Positions 32,576-40,101 of a stretch of DNA of 42,685 bases are shown in pieces; the first letter of the stretch is position 1, and each line of letters opens with the position of its first letter. The notes beneath the pieces are model-generated. The model ran no database searches. It saw nothing but the letters and a program-made list of their open reading frames with translations, and was not told the origin of the DNA. Location of the stretch: the IMG/VR virus record IMGVR_UViG_3300025087_001798, positions 1 to 42,685 of that record; one strand, given 5' to 3'. The position numbers and the translations under genes are program-made. The DNA comes from a virus.

Positions 32576-33016
32576 TCACAATCCCATTTCTTGTGCCGTA
32601 GTCCAAGGTTCATTTTTTCCATGATAAAGTTTTATATGCAAACTCACATTTTCTATTAACACAAGATTTGAAATATCATTATTTGCTTTATCACCATCTA
32701 AGTGATGTATTTGTTCTTTTCTCATCAATTTACGACCAATGTCCTTTGATACTACTAATCTGTGTTCATATGCCCATTTTCGTTTACCAATACTAATTCT
32801 CACATATCCTTTATCATCAACCCTTCGGCCACCTCTCCAGCTTGGATTATTCGACAATTTCATCCCCTCATGCCCTGCCTGAAATCTCGTCTTCAAATGG
32901 ACATCAGTTTTGTGATAACAAGCCAAAGAACAATATTCTCTCCGTTTTCTTCTCTCAATAGATTCCTTAGAAGAAATGAAGAATCTTCTGGCACAAACTA
33001 TACAGATCTTTTCCAC
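32576..33016 (-). CDS. HNH homing endonuclease with captured transglycosylase tail
   Basis: A 146-residue HNH protein. Residues 5-33 hold Cys5/Cys8/Cys29/Cys33 (ICIVCAR, YCSLACY). Residues 70-128 form the phage HNH_3-type nuclease: GYVRISIGKRKWAYEHRLVV, EQIHHLDGDKANNDISNLVLI, with His104-His105, Asn112/Asn113, Asn117 and His127. The last residues PWTTAQEMGL resemble the end of the upstream transglycosylase (PWQNTAGSLGL). Its start is GTG at 33016, six bases after a -10 box of its own promoter, with no SD. It appears to have inserted at the 3' end of the transglycosylase gene. Confidence 0.86.
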   Translation of the reverse strand: MEKICIVCARRFFISSKESIERRKRREYCSLACYHKTDVHLKTRFQAGHEGMKLSNNPSWRGGRRVDDKGYVRISIGKRKWAYEHRLVVSKDIGRKLMRKEQIHHLDGDKANNDISNLVLIENVSLHIKLYHGKNEPWTTAQEMGL

Positions 33017-33022
33017 TAATCA

Positions 33023-33051
33023 ATTATGCAACAGTCCAAGGTATTAGTCAA
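33023..33051 (-). promoter_or_regulatory. Promoter of HNH gene (TTGACT-N17-CATAAT)
   Basis: TTGACT (33046-33051) and CATAAT (33023-33028), 17 bases apart, lying between the transglycosylase stop and the HNH GTG. The -10 ends six bases before the start codon. The spacer contains ACCTTGGACT, also found in the HNH tail. Confidence 0.6.
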
Positions 33052-33054
33052 GCA

Positions 33055-33657
33055 CTATTCTATCAGTCCTAATGAACCCGCTGTATTCTGCCAAGGTTGC
33101 CATCCACGCCTTTTATAAAGGTCAGCAGCATATTTAATATTTTCTTCGGGGTTCATAAGTGTTTCTTTGTCGGGTCTTCCAGGAAAGCCTCTAATTTGAA
33201 ATAGTCCGTAGGAAGGAATTGGGCTACCTTGTTGTTCAGAAATATCCCCTGGAATAATGTAGTCATCTCCTATTTTCCACCATTCACCTCCAGATTCACT
33301 CTGAATAACTTTTAAAGCATTTTCTACTTGGTCAAGTGGGAAATATTGTTCAAGAAGCCTTCTAATATCCATCTGGTCATACTCTGGGTTAGCTGGAATT
33401 TGATACTGGTTACCCGCTGCCGAAGTGAAAGATCTTAAATCTTGTTGGGGGGTTGATGGAGCAAATTGATCCAAGGCTGGAGGAGCAATAGGTGACATCT
33501 GCGGTTGTGGGTTTGCCATAATCCTACTGCGGTTTGCAGTATCAAGTTGCCCCATAATCTCATCAGGAGTCATAGATTTGGGTTTGAGAAAATCAAAATA
33601 ATCCTCAAGCGGGGTACGCTTAGCTACTTGTTGTTTTAATAGGTCAAAGAGGTTCAT
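33055..33657 (-). CDS. Lysozyme-fold (SLT-type) transglycosylase
   Basis: A 200-residue protein. Residues 1-95 are Pro/Gln-rich and probably a flexible or virion-binding arm. Residues 100-192 carry a lytic transglycosylase/lysozyme core: IQSESGGEWW with the catalytic Glu121, SYGLFQI (149-155), MNPEENIKYAADLYKRRGWQPW. It would cut peptidoglycan, either locally during DNA entry as a virion protein or at lysis. Its place among head genes suggests the former. The ATG overlaps the stop of the 40-aa Met-rich gene as ATGA. Its C-terminal end may be a replacement acquired with the HNH gene. Confidence 0.82.
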   Translation of the reverse strand: MNLFDLLKQQVAKRTPLEDYFDFLKPKSMTPDEIMGQLDTANRSRIMANPQPQMSPIAPPALDQFAPSTPQQDLRSFTSAAGNQYQIPANPEYDQMDIRRLLEQYFPLDQVENALKVIQSESGGEWWKIGDDYIIPGDISEQQGSPIPSYGLFQIRGFPGRPDKETLMNPEENIKYAADLYKRRGWQPWQNTAGSLGLIE

Positions 33658-33776
33658 TTTTTGCCTTTCATTTTCATCATCATTTTGCCCTTCATCATAG
33701 GCATACCAGACATCATGTGCTTTTCACCTGTTTTGCCTTTTTTTACTTTACGGGCTGATTTTTTACCATACGCCAT
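33654..33776 (-). CDS. 40-aa Met/Lys/Gly-rich basic protein
   Basis: A 40-residue frame with an SD (GGAGG) seven bases before its ATG. It begins AYGKKSARKVKKGKTGEK and ends in a run with ten Met in all (GMPMMKGKMMMKMKGKK). No family is recognised. The strong SD and the overlaps on either side make it likely to be real. The positive charge could let it bind nucleic acid or neutralise packaged DNA. Confidence 0.6.
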   Translation of the reverse strand: MAYGKKSARKVKKGKTGEKHMMSGMPMMKGKMMMKMKGKK

Positions 33777-33819
33777 CTATTTTCCTCCTTTCTTTCCTTT
33801 TTTCTTTTTCTTTTTCTTT

Positions 33820-34143
33820 CTACCCACGTTTCTTCACCTTCTCCCGTCTGTCTTTTTCAGCTTCCGCTCCTTTGGTTAAATGCATAAAAACCGTTAATTT
33901 ACCCACTCCGCCTCTGGCATGAGCTTTATAAACGGCTAATTTTGGCGGGTCGGCTTCCGAGTAGGCAAAAACCGCAGCCATTTCCCGTTCGATCATATTC
34001 CTTATCAACTCAAGCCCCGCATCGAAGTTTTTACTTGAAGAAACGTCACTTAAAAAAGCCAGTTGGTTTTCGGTACATTCCCGAAGTATGGCTTGGGCTT
34101 CAAAGGAGATTTTCTTTTTAACAACGGGTTTTTTGGCGGGCAT
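33820..34143 (-). CDS. 107-aa hypothetical protein after portal
   Basis: A 107-residue protein with a basic N-terminus (PAKKPVVKKKISFEAQ), a helical centre (GLELIRNMIEREMAAVF) and a basic C-terminus (EKDRREKVKKRG). Its ATG directly follows the portal stop. Small charged proteins after portal genes are often head-completion, capsid-assembly or DNA-binding proteins, but no signature is visible. A purine-rich stretch follows its stop and provides the SD of the next gene. Confidence 0.65.
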   Translation of the reverse strand: MPAKKPVVKKKISFEAQAILRECTENQLAFLSDVSSSKNFDAGLELIRNMIEREMAAVFAYSEADPPKLAVYKAHARGGVGKLTVFMHLTKGAEAEKDRREKVKKRG

Positions 34144-36348
34144 TTATCTGGGAACTTGTCCCCCTCCCTGAATCTTCGCTGGCAAGGTGTTCAAAAGTCC
34201 TCTGTTTGCACCGCCTGTTGTTTGGGGTGCGGGGTTAGGTGCGGTTCCTGGTACTAAAGCCGCAGGGGATCCGCCTGGGGCTGTTGCTGCCTGCATATCA
34301 CCACCTGGCATCATTCCACCACCTGCTCTCTGTTCTTGTGCCATCGCTTCTCCCGTAATATGGTCGGTCATTATGTCTACTCGTGGGTCATTACTTCCCA
34401 ATGCCTGAAAAGCCTCACTCTTTGTAAACTCGACGTGAATCTGGGTATGTGCTGGGGAAGAATATGGTGTCGGAGGGGTTGGTTTACCCTGCATAATCTG
34501 CTGGTTTTCCAAATTAGCCAAGTCCAGTAAAAGCGCAAGTCTTGCGTTATTGTCTTTTTCCTCTTCGCTCTTAAAGTCGGCTGGATTTTTATCATTGGCA
34601 AGAATTATGTCATCACCCAACTTTATAATGTCATAAGAACCTGGAATCGCCAAGGCAATCTGTGAAAGTCGGTCAAACATCTCATTTGCCTCGGTTTTCA
34701 TCAGACTTTTGGAAACTGGCAGGGTAGAACCCGCTTCAAAACGAATATCATACCCTCCTGAAGCAACTGGCATGAAATATTCGGGTTTTAGTTCAAAAAA
34801 GCTCACTCCTGCCTTGGTTTGTTCCTTGGTAATGCCTTTTTCGTCAAAAATAATCTCTTTTTCGGGTATTCTAATCTGTCTGAACTGCTTTTTGAACTTT
34901 TCACCGTCTATTGTCTCAATCAACCCCTGTGCTTCCATGTTAGAAAGCTGAACTTTAAACTCATCAGTCATTTGTTTACCGACAATCTTCTCTAATTTGG
35001 GCTGACTATAATATTGAAGGATGTTTGCCACCCTCAACCTGCCGATTTGGGTCAAAAACTCCTTTTCGATTAATCTCATCTTCAGTCTGATTCGCTTTAA
35101 AGTGCTTTCCTTTATAATAGCGGCTTCTGTAGCGGTTCCTGCGGAAGGAAGTGCCTGTGCCCTGGGGTTAACACCAGTTGCAATAACCGAATCGTCCTCC
35201 AAATGTTTCAAAGAAAGCTCAACCGAACGAGGAATATCACCGTATTCAATAGGTTTGGCGGCATTGACATCATCCGAAGGGATCGCACCGTGGGGTCGGG
35301 CTATCAAATCCTCATCTGATAGATTCAAATTGGGTGAAACAATAAACATTTTGTCTATATCAAGGTGGTTTCGATCAATAATCATCTGTCTGAAGATGTT
35401 AGACTCATCCGTTATGGACTCAAGAAGTTCGGCTTCTCCTTTCCCGTAGAAATCATGGGGACGTTTGACATCAACCGCTCTGGCGAAGGGTAATTGCTTG
35501 TGTTTGTAGGGATTCGGACCTTTAACCAAAAGAACCCCGTTTGCTACTATATATAATGCGTCTTGGGGTTTTCGACTCCAGTACCATAAAACTTCAACTT
35601 CCCTGCTTTTATCAAATCCTTCTGGAGGTTTAAATTCCTCATAGTAATCAATTTCTCCCCCTGGAACAACATATTTGGCGTTTTTTAAAGGATCGAACGT
35701 CGGTCCCTGAAAAAACAGGCGGAAATCATCCAAATCCATAATGTATCTGCGGATACAATCTCTCAGTTGGTAAGGACCAGTAAAACCTCTGCCTTTTTCG
35801 TCTGGGAAGAAATCTTCAAACTTAACCGCTTCCATGTAAACATCATCAAAATCCGTAATCAGTTCTTCTTTGTCCTCGGAGGTAAAAACCTTTCTAGGTT
35901 CCTTCCAATAGTATTCTTGGGCAATTCCCGTTCCTAAAATAAAAGCATCTTTTAAAACATCATAAAGTTGAATGTCGCCGTCTGCTACATCCCATGTATA
36001 GTTAAAAACGTGCTCCATTATTCTGGCTTTGGGGGCATCTTCTGAAGAACGGGGTAGAATTAAAGGTTTGGGGGATTTATCAATTACCTCAGAAAGTACG
36101 GTTTCAACTATCGCCAGTGTTAAGGGAACAACGTGGTTTGATTGCCAATCGTCTTTGTCTTTAACTCTGCGGAACATTTCCCATTGTCTGCGCCACTTCT
36201 GGGCATTTTTAATAGCCCGCTGTCTTGCCTCGGAATTTTCCATGGCAATTTTTCTCTTGTAAACCCAGTCACGAGCTTCTTTTTCCGCTCCCACTGGATC
36301 GTAAGGTCCTGCCAATCGTTCTGTTTTATCGGGTTTGTCGTAGGCCAT
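34144..36348 (-). CDS. Portal protein (P22-type)
   Basis: A 734-residue protein of the length and pattern of P22-like portals. Visible segments are WRRQWEMFRRVKDKDDWQSN near the start, NHVVPLTLAIVETVLSEVID, DAFILGTGIAQEYYW, ESITDESNIFRQMIIDRNHL, and ATEAAIIKESTLKRIRLKMR in the stem region. The C-terminal 80 residues are Gly/Pro/Ala/Met-rich and probably flexible. It forms the dodecameric channel for DNA and docks the terminase. The ATG immediately follows the large-terminase stop (TAAATG). P22-type portals usually go with short-tailed phages. Confidence 0.88.
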   Translation of the reverse strand: MAYDKPDKTERLAGPYDPVGAEKEARDWVYKRKIAMENSEARQRAIKNAQKWRRQWEMFRRVKDKDDWQSNHVVPLTLAIVETVLSEVIDKSPKPLILPRSSEDAPKARIMEHVFNYTWDVADGDIQLYDVLKDAFILGTGIAQEYYWKEPRKVFTSEDKEELITDFDDVYMEAVKFEDFFPDEKGRGFTGPYQLRDCIRRYIMDLDDFRLFFQGPTFDPLKNAKYVVPGGEIDYYEEFKPPEGFDKSREVEVLWYWSRKPQDALYIVANGVLLVKGPNPYKHKQLPFARAVDVKRPHDFYGKGEAELLESITDESNIFRQMIIDRNHLDIDKMFIVSPNLNLSDEDLIARPHGAIPSDDVNAAKPIEYGDIPRSVELSLKHLEDDSVIATGVNPRAQALPSAGTATEAAIIKESTLKRIRLKMRLIEKEFLTQIGRLRVANILQYYSQPKLEKIVGKQMTDEFKVQLSNMEAQGLIETIDGEKFKKQFRQIRIPEKEIIFDEKGITKEQTKAGVSFFELKPEYFMPVASGGYDIRFEAGSTLPVSKSLMKTEANEMFDRLSQIALAIPGSYDIIKLGDDIILANDKNPADFKSEEEKDNNARLALLLDLANLENQQIMQGKPTPPTPYSSPAHTQIHVEFTKSEAFQALGSNDPRVDIMTDHITGEAMAQEQRAGGGMMPGGDMQAATAPGGSPAALVPGTAPNPAPQTTGGANRGLLNTLPAKIQGGGQVPR

Positions 36349-37833
36349 TTATGCGTAAAGATACCTTTTTTTACCAGGCGATGTTATTTTTTGTCTGGCT
36401 GGATAAATTATATCCAACATATAACTTAAAGCGTCAACTACGTCATCATGCTTGGCGAACGGGTATCTTGTCAACTCATCCTCCAAAAAGTAGTTATTGG
36501 TTAAATATTTATTATGAATAATCTTCCCATTCTCATAAAGAGGCTGAAGTCCTTTAATCCGTTCGTCTTTACTACGGTTCTGTGGGTTTAATTCCGTAAT
36601 ATGGAAGTATTTTTTTCTAATTCTCATCTGTTCCCTTAAAGTATACGCCAAAGTCTTCTGGTAGGTAACCGTCTCTATGGCAATGTCCGATAAGTTCCAT
36701 TTTTCCTTCATTTCAAAAATCCTGTTAATAATCTCATGGGGAAGCAATTTTTCCCGTAGTATATCCATAATCCATAAGTAATTCTGTTCATCAACCCCGA
36801 CTACTACCATGGCGGTAAAATCTGCCGTTCTTTCCTGAGAAATCGCAGGGTCTATGGTCATAAAACGGGTTAAGAGTTTACCTCTTAAGTCTTCTGGTTC
36901 ATAATAAGTAAACTGGCTTCTTTTGAAAATAGCCGTTGCTTCTGGGACTGGATCATTTAAATACTGCGCGGAAAAGTGGCTCCAGCCCTGTGAAGCCAAA
37001 CGCTTTTGGAATTCTTTTAAAGAAAACTTACCAGGCCAAAGTGGGTCAAAACCCTCACCGTTTTCAATATTGCCGTTGTAAGCACGCATAACCATGGTAT
37101 CGTAACTTTCCTTAACCCCGCTTGAAGGGTCGAGAATCCAGCCGTAAAGGTCGGCATCATGCCATCTTGTTCCGATAACAATAATCTGCCCGCCTGGTTC
37201 CAAAAGGTCTAAAGAGTCGTTGTATCGTTGTCTGACTTTAATGATCTGTTCTCCAGTTGCAATGTTATCCCTGTTCTGGACATCATCAAAAATAATCAGA
37301 TCGTAATGCCCGCCTACAAGGTTGTTGTCAATGCCAGCCGCAGTAACAGTCGGTTCCCGCTTTTCATTGACCGATAATCTAAGTCTGGAAGCCGACCATT
37401 CCTTGGAATCAGACTGGAAATTACCAAACAATGAAAGCAATCTTTCATTTTTAATCATTTGACTCTGGATCTGGGAAATAATGTCAACCGCCATCTGCCA
37501 AGTAGCAGAGTAAACAAGAATCCTAACCTTAGGATCGTTGTAAATCCTATAAAGGGAATAACCTACCGATATGAGCTTGGTCTTTAAGTGGTTTCTGGGG
37601 ATTAAAAGCAGTTTCTTCTTAGTTCTTTCGTCGGTTACGAAGTTGCACATTAATTTATGAACTTCACCAAGATTAACAAACTTATCATCCCCTTTATCCG
37701 CCTGAAGAATGAATTTGTTAAAAGCAAAGAGGTTTTTTGTACACTTTTCCCTCAAAAGAGCATTTAGGGTCTCGTCTGCCTGAGTTACGGCTTCTATTAA
37801 CTTCCTTTTATTCGGATTTAGGGGTTGATCCAT
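36349..37833 (-). CDS. terL: Terminase large subunit
   Basis: A 494-residue packaging motor. The ATPase half has a deviant Walker A (PRNHLKTK, Arg80-Lys84-Thr85), Walker B LIIFDDV (179-185) and a coupling-type GTRW motif near 221. The nuclease half has the RNase H-like residues Asp328 (MTIDPAI), Glu387 (IAIETV) and the Asp cluster KHDDVVDAL (463-467). The ATG overlaps the upstream 143-aa gene by 26 bases, and a TATAAT lies eight bases before it. It cuts and translocates genome DNA into the portal. Confidence 0.93.
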   Translation of the reverse strand: MDQPLNPNKRKLIEAVTQADETLNALLREKCTKNLFAFNKFILQADKGDDKFVNLGEVHKLMCNFVTDERTKKKLLLIPRNHLKTKLISVGYSLYRIYNDPKVRILVYSATWQMAVDIISQIQSQMIKNERLLSLFGNFQSDSKEWSASRLRLSVNEKREPTVTAAGIDNNLVGGHYDLIIFDDVQNRDNIATGEQIIKVRQRYNDSLDLLEPGGQIIVIGTRWHDADLYGWILDPSSGVKESYDTMVMRAYNGNIENGEGFDPLWPGKFSLKEFQKRLASQGWSHFSAQYLNDPVPEATAIFKRSQFTYYEPEDLRGKLLTRFMTIDPAISQERTADFTAMVVVGVDEQNYLWIMDILREKLLPHEIINRIFEMKEKWNLSDIAIETVTYQKTLAYTLREQMRIRKKYFHITELNPQNRSKDERIKGLQPLYENGKIIHNKYLTNNYFLEDELTRYPFAKHDDVVDALSYMLDIIYPARQKITSPGKKRYLYA

Positions 37834-38239
37834 GTTTTGTAATTATATCCCCAACGGAAAAGGCGAACACCTGACAGGCATTCAAATCGTAAAGCGGTTC
37901 CCTAACCGCCCTGAATGCCCTCTGGAAGATCTTCCTGCCAAATGACACAAACAATAACACTCCCTTAGTGTCGTACTGCACCTTAAACCTGAGTTTCCCT
38001 GGAAAATCCTGCTCTTCCAAATAAAACAGAGTTATCTGCGCACACAACCTGTTATAATCGTTGTACTTCCTTCTGCTATCCAACTTCTCAAGAAAATACT
38101 CCCTTTGGCTTAACTCTTTTAACTGTTCGGCTTTAAAATACTGCTGTACAACCTTACGGGCTTTATCTTCAGATTCCTGCCCAGTTTCCTCCAAAAACTC
38201 ACGGGTCTCATAAATCTTCTTTTTACGGGGATCTAACAT
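37808..38239 (-). CDS. 143-aa hypothetical protein between terminase genes
   Basis: A 143-residue protein, charged and mainly helical in the first 80 residues (ETREFLEETGQESEDKARK, LKELSQREYFLEKLDSRRK), then a beta-rich part (LRFKVQYDTKGVLLFVSFG) and a hydrophobic end. No family is recognised. The position between the small and large terminase genes suggests a packaging or head-assembly role. The start has no SD but lies seven bases after a -10-like TACAGT, which is part of an AAGTGTGATA element shared with two promoters. Confidence 0.65.
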   Translation of the reverse strand: MLDPRKKKIYETREFLEETGQESEDKARKVVQQYFKAEQLKELSQREYFLEKLDSRRKYNDYNRLCAQITLFYLEEQDFPGKLRFKVQYDTKGVLLFVSFGRKIFQRAFRAVREPLYDLNACQVFAFSVGDIITKHGSTPKSE

Positions 38240-38479
38240 TTTAAATACTGTATCACACTTCCCTATAGTTTAAAAATTACTATAAAAAATATAATGCGTG
38301 TAAAAAATTAAACTGTATATAAAAGAGGGTTACTCAACTATTTTTAAAAATACAATCGGGTGGTATAGGGGTACTTACCTTACCGACTTAACTATATCAT
38401 TAGCTGGGTCAAACTGTATCACCTGAGGCTAATTGTTAACATCCACATCATTGATTGTTATGCTTTATGCCTAGTAGTG
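38240..38479. other. Intergenic region between terminase genes
   Basis: 240 bases without a plausible gene. It is AT-rich. Near 38247-38262 the minus strand carries AAGTGTGATAC and a -10-like TACAGT seven bases before the next ATG. A short inverted repeat TTAGC/GCTAA flanks 38400-38434. I do not see a tRNA or a strong terminator. Confidence 0.5.
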
Positions 38480-38926
38480 CTATGTGCTGTTTACAATATC
38501 TGCTATCTCTTCTTGTTTAACCTTGTTTAGAGCGATCAGATCCTCATATGTTTTACTATTAATATTAACTTTAATAGTTCTTGAATCATGCTTAATCACT
38601 TTGTCTGGGTAACCTTTTAATAACTTAATAAGTTCTATGTTGGCCTTGAGTACCGTATCACTGGAGATTTTGTCAGGCATCCAGTCAACTGCTATTTCTT
38701 TCAAACGTTCGGTTTGTCCTTCTAAAGTGATGTTGTTTTTTTTAAGTGCTTTGTCTATCTCTTCAACAACCATTGGGTTTCTCATCGCTTGGTTAGCTAG
38801 TTTTTTAGCAGAACCCAATGATTTTGTATTATAAGCTTCTAGGGCAGACTGAGTTTGGTTCCCAGTTTCAAGTAAGTTGGATATAAACTTTTTTTGTTTA
38901 ATACTTGGTCTTTTTAACTTAGGCAT
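38480..38926 (-). CDS. terS: Terminase small subunit-like protein
   Basis: A 148-residue protein. The N-terminal part (KQKKFISNLLETGNQTQSAL, SAKKLANQAMRNPMVVEEID) follows the small-terminase pattern of a helix-turn-helix entry followed by an A-x-x-L-x-x-NP-x-V repeat. The central and C-terminal parts are helical and would support oligomerisation. It recognises the packaging site and hands DNA to the large subunit. It is the first late gene. No SD is visible; a TTGAAA (38971-38976) and TATATA (38946-38951) could form its promoter. Confidence 0.78.
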   Translation of the reverse strand: MPKLKRPSIKQKKFISNLLETGNQTQSALEAYNTKSLGSAKKLANQAMRNPMVVEEIDKALKKNNITLEGQTERLKEIAVDWMPDKISSDTVLKANIELIKLLKGYPDKVIKHDSRTIKVNINSKTYEDLIALNKVKQEEIADIVNST

Positions 38927-39103
38927 TTAATAATAATTAAAACTTTATATAACAGTATAACGCAAACTGTTTTCAAAAGAAAAAGAAAGAAAAAGGGTAA
39001 AAAGAAAGAAAAAGAAACAAGTTGAATCTAATTCTTTGGCGTCACGTTAACCACGCCTGCCATTCTCTAGTCTCAAGCCGTAGCCCAACTCTTTAGTGGT
39101 TGT
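38927..39103. other. Purine-rich intergenic region
   Basis: No convincing gene. A run of about 50 bases on the plus strand (38975-39022) is almost only A and G with repeated AAAGAAAAAG units. A short hairpin GGCGT/ACGCC lies at 39040-39059. A similar purine stretch on the minus strand occurs near 33790-33820. Confidence 0.5.
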
Positions 39104-39343
39104 TTAATCTACCAAAGAATTAATGAATTTATTCTTTTTATATTCTGCACGTTTTTGGAGTTGCTCGGTTGCATAATTTCCTATGTCTTTTACAGTTTTA
39201 ATATCCTGTTTAAATCTTAATGCCCAGCCTTGAAAAAGAAAACGCAGTTTGCTATTAAATTTTAACATACTCCAATCGTATGCGGTCCACGCCTTTTTTA
39301 ATAATTCTTCTTCTTCTGGGGAAACATGTATCATAAAGCTCAT
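39104..39343 (-). CDS. 79-aa hypothetical protein, leftward early transcript
   Basis: A 79-residue, mainly helical protein (HVSPEEEELLKKAWTAYDW, WALRFKQDIKTVKDIGNY, ending in a basic helix). No family is recognised. Its ATG overlaps the stop of the 48-aa gene upstream as ATGA, so the two form a small leftward operon from the control region. Its location opposite the early rightward operon is where a regulator might lie, but no helix-turn-helix is clear. Confidence 0.6.
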   Translation of the reverse strand: MSFMIHVSPEEEELLKKAWTAYDWSMLKFNSKLRFLFQGWALRFKQDIKTVKDIGNYATEQLQKRAEYKKNKFINSLVD

Positions 39344-39486
39344 TTTTTAAACCTTATTTTATTTGTAATAATCTTTTGGTATTCTCTTTTAATTGCAGAT
39401 TTGGCAAGTTTTGAAACAAACTCTTTACCATACTTGCTTCTTAAAGCTTTAATCATTAATTGTGCGCCAACTTTAATAAATACCAT
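39340..39486 (-). CDS. 48-aa basic protein with SD inside a hairpin
   Basis: A 48-residue basic protein (VFIKVGAQLMIKALRSKYGK, then KSAIKREYQKIITNKIRFKK), perhaps nucleic-acid binding. I start it at ATG 39486, seven bases after AAGGGG. A longer start at 39540 would read through the hairpin and is unlikely. The SD lies in the 3' arm of a strong hairpin and the ATG follows its T-run, so expression may depend on RNA folding. The promoter lies at 39567-39595. Confidence 0.6.
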   Translation of the reverse strand: MVFIKVGAQLMIKALRSKYGKEFVSKLAKSAIKREYQKIITNKIRFKK

Positions 39487-39491
39487 AAAAA

Positions 39492-39549
39492 AGCCCCTTA
39501 GTGAGTGCTGGTGTTGAATCGCCCTATTTCCAACACCCACAAAGGGGCT
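39492..39549 (-). promoter_or_regulatory. Terminator-like hairpin overlapping the SD of the 48-aa gene
   Basis: On the minus strand, AGCCCCTT (39542-39549) pairs with AAGGGGCT (39492-39499), and an inner stem CAACACC... pairs 39531-39537 with 39510-39516. The 3' arm is followed by TTTTTT and then ATG. It could end transcription early or hide the SD AAGGGG until it is opened. Confidence 0.6.
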
Positions 39550-39566
39550 GGCGACTCAACATAAAT

Positions 39567-39595
39567 ACAATATCACACTTGTCAAGAAAATACAA
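39567..39595 (-). promoter_or_regulatory. Leftward promoter in the control region
   Basis: TTGTAT (39590-39595) and TATTGT (39567-39572) at a 17-base spacing, with TGA just before the -10 (extended -10). The 14-base element GACAAGTGTGATAT covers 39570-39583 and is repeated exactly in the rightward promoter at 40653-40666. Confidence 0.5.
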
Positions 39596-39647
39596 GCCTT
39601 TTATTGCCTTTTTAAAGCATTTTAAAAAGGGCTAAGGTACAATCCTT

Positions 39648-39742
39648 CAACTATATACAAATATGGAATTATGCCTAAATATCTATAGACAACTATATAC
39701 CTATAGTTATTTTACTCTATTGACAATTATATACAATTGTGG
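39648..39742. promoter_or_regulatory. Three operator-like repeats in the control region
   Basis: CAACTATATAC occurs at 39648-39658 and 39690-39700, and CAATTATATAC at 39724-39734. The second copy lies in a perfect inverted repeat AACTATA/TATAGTT (39691-39708). The third lies in ACAATT/AATTGT (39723-39740), inside the spacer of the rightward promoter. This layout suits a repressor that controls early transcription. Confidence 0.5.
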
Positions 39743-39748
39743 AATAAT
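39720..39748 (+). promoter_or_regulatory. Rightward early promoter (TTGACA-N17-AATAAT)
   Basis: TTGACA (39720-39725) and AATAAT (39743-39748), 17 bases apart. An inverted repeat fills the spacer. The transcript would carry a leader of about 80 bases with hairpins before the first gene at 39838. Confidence 0.6.
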
Positions 39749-39800
39749 CAACATAGGCTTATTGCTTAGTACACAATAAATTATAGACTAATAAGTCAAT

Positions 39801-39828
39801 AAGCCTCAATTTGACCCAAGGCTTGAGG
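39801..39828 (+). promoter_or_regulatory. Two-register hairpin covering an SD
   Basis: AAGCCTCAA (39801-39809) can pair with AGGCTTGAGG (39819-39828) in two exclusive ways: AAGCCT with AGGCTT, or CCTCAA with TTGAGG. The second covers the GAGGGG SD of the gene at 39838. Confidence 0.4.
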
Positions 39829-39837
39829 GGATAAAAT

Positions 39838-39993
39838 ATGAAAAATAAACCAAAACAGTGTGAACAATGCAAACAGTTCACACTTGTAATCAAAAAGAAA
39901 ATCAAAGACCCGATAGGCAAAGCACTAGGATTATGGAATGAGATTTCTGAGTATTGGTGTATCAATCCAAAATGTAAGTGGTACAAAAATTAA
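39838..39993 (+). CDS. 51-aa zinc-ribbon-like protein, first early gene
   Basis: A 51-residue basic protein with two Cys pairs: QCEQCKQF near the start and WCINPKCKW near the end, which would bind one zinc. GAGGGG lies ten bases before the ATG and is inside a two-register hairpin. It is the first gene of the rightward operon and is followed immediately by the next ATG. No named family is recognised. Small zinc proteins of this kind are common in phage early regions. Confidence 0.65.
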   Translation: MKNKPKQCEQCKQFTLVIKKKIKDPIGKALGLWNEISEYWCINPKCKWYKN

Positions 39994-40101
39994 ATGCTTA
40001 ACCTAATCCTAAACGACCTTAGTTATTATCTATTCGCCTTACTCTGGCTGGGGTTTGTTATTGTTGCGGTAATTGAATTGGGAGGAGGTGAAAATAAATG
40101 A
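39994..40101 (+). CDS. 35-aa single-pass membrane protein
   Basis: A 35-residue frame with one hydrophobic segment (YYLFALLWLGFVIVAVIEL) and a short Gly-rich polar end. It begins directly at the stop of the previous gene and overlaps the next ATG as ATGA. Its last codons encode the SD (GGAGGAGGTG) of the next gene. A membrane role, such as host takeover or superinfection control, is possible but unproven. Confidence 0.5.
   Translation: MLNLILNDLSYYLFALLWLGFVIVAVIELGGGENK

Noticed and set aside
33777-33827. 16-codon GTG frame encoding a poly-Lys/Gly peptide
   Set aside because: It lies in a purine-rich stretch that serves as the SD region of the 40-aa gene. The composition follows from A/G bias, although a real tiny peptide cannot be fully excluded.
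38340-38440. Possible tRNA or small structured RNA between terminase genes
   Set aside because: A short TTAGC/GCTAA repeat is present, but no T-loop, anticodon arm or acceptor stem can be drawn.
39020-39103. Short minus-strand frames after the 79-aa gene
   Set aside because: Several frames give 11-17 codon peptides without SDs, and none stands out.
39759-39986. 75-codon minus-strand frame in the early region
   Set aside because: It is antisense to the 51-aa Cys-pair protein, which has an SD and a good operon context.
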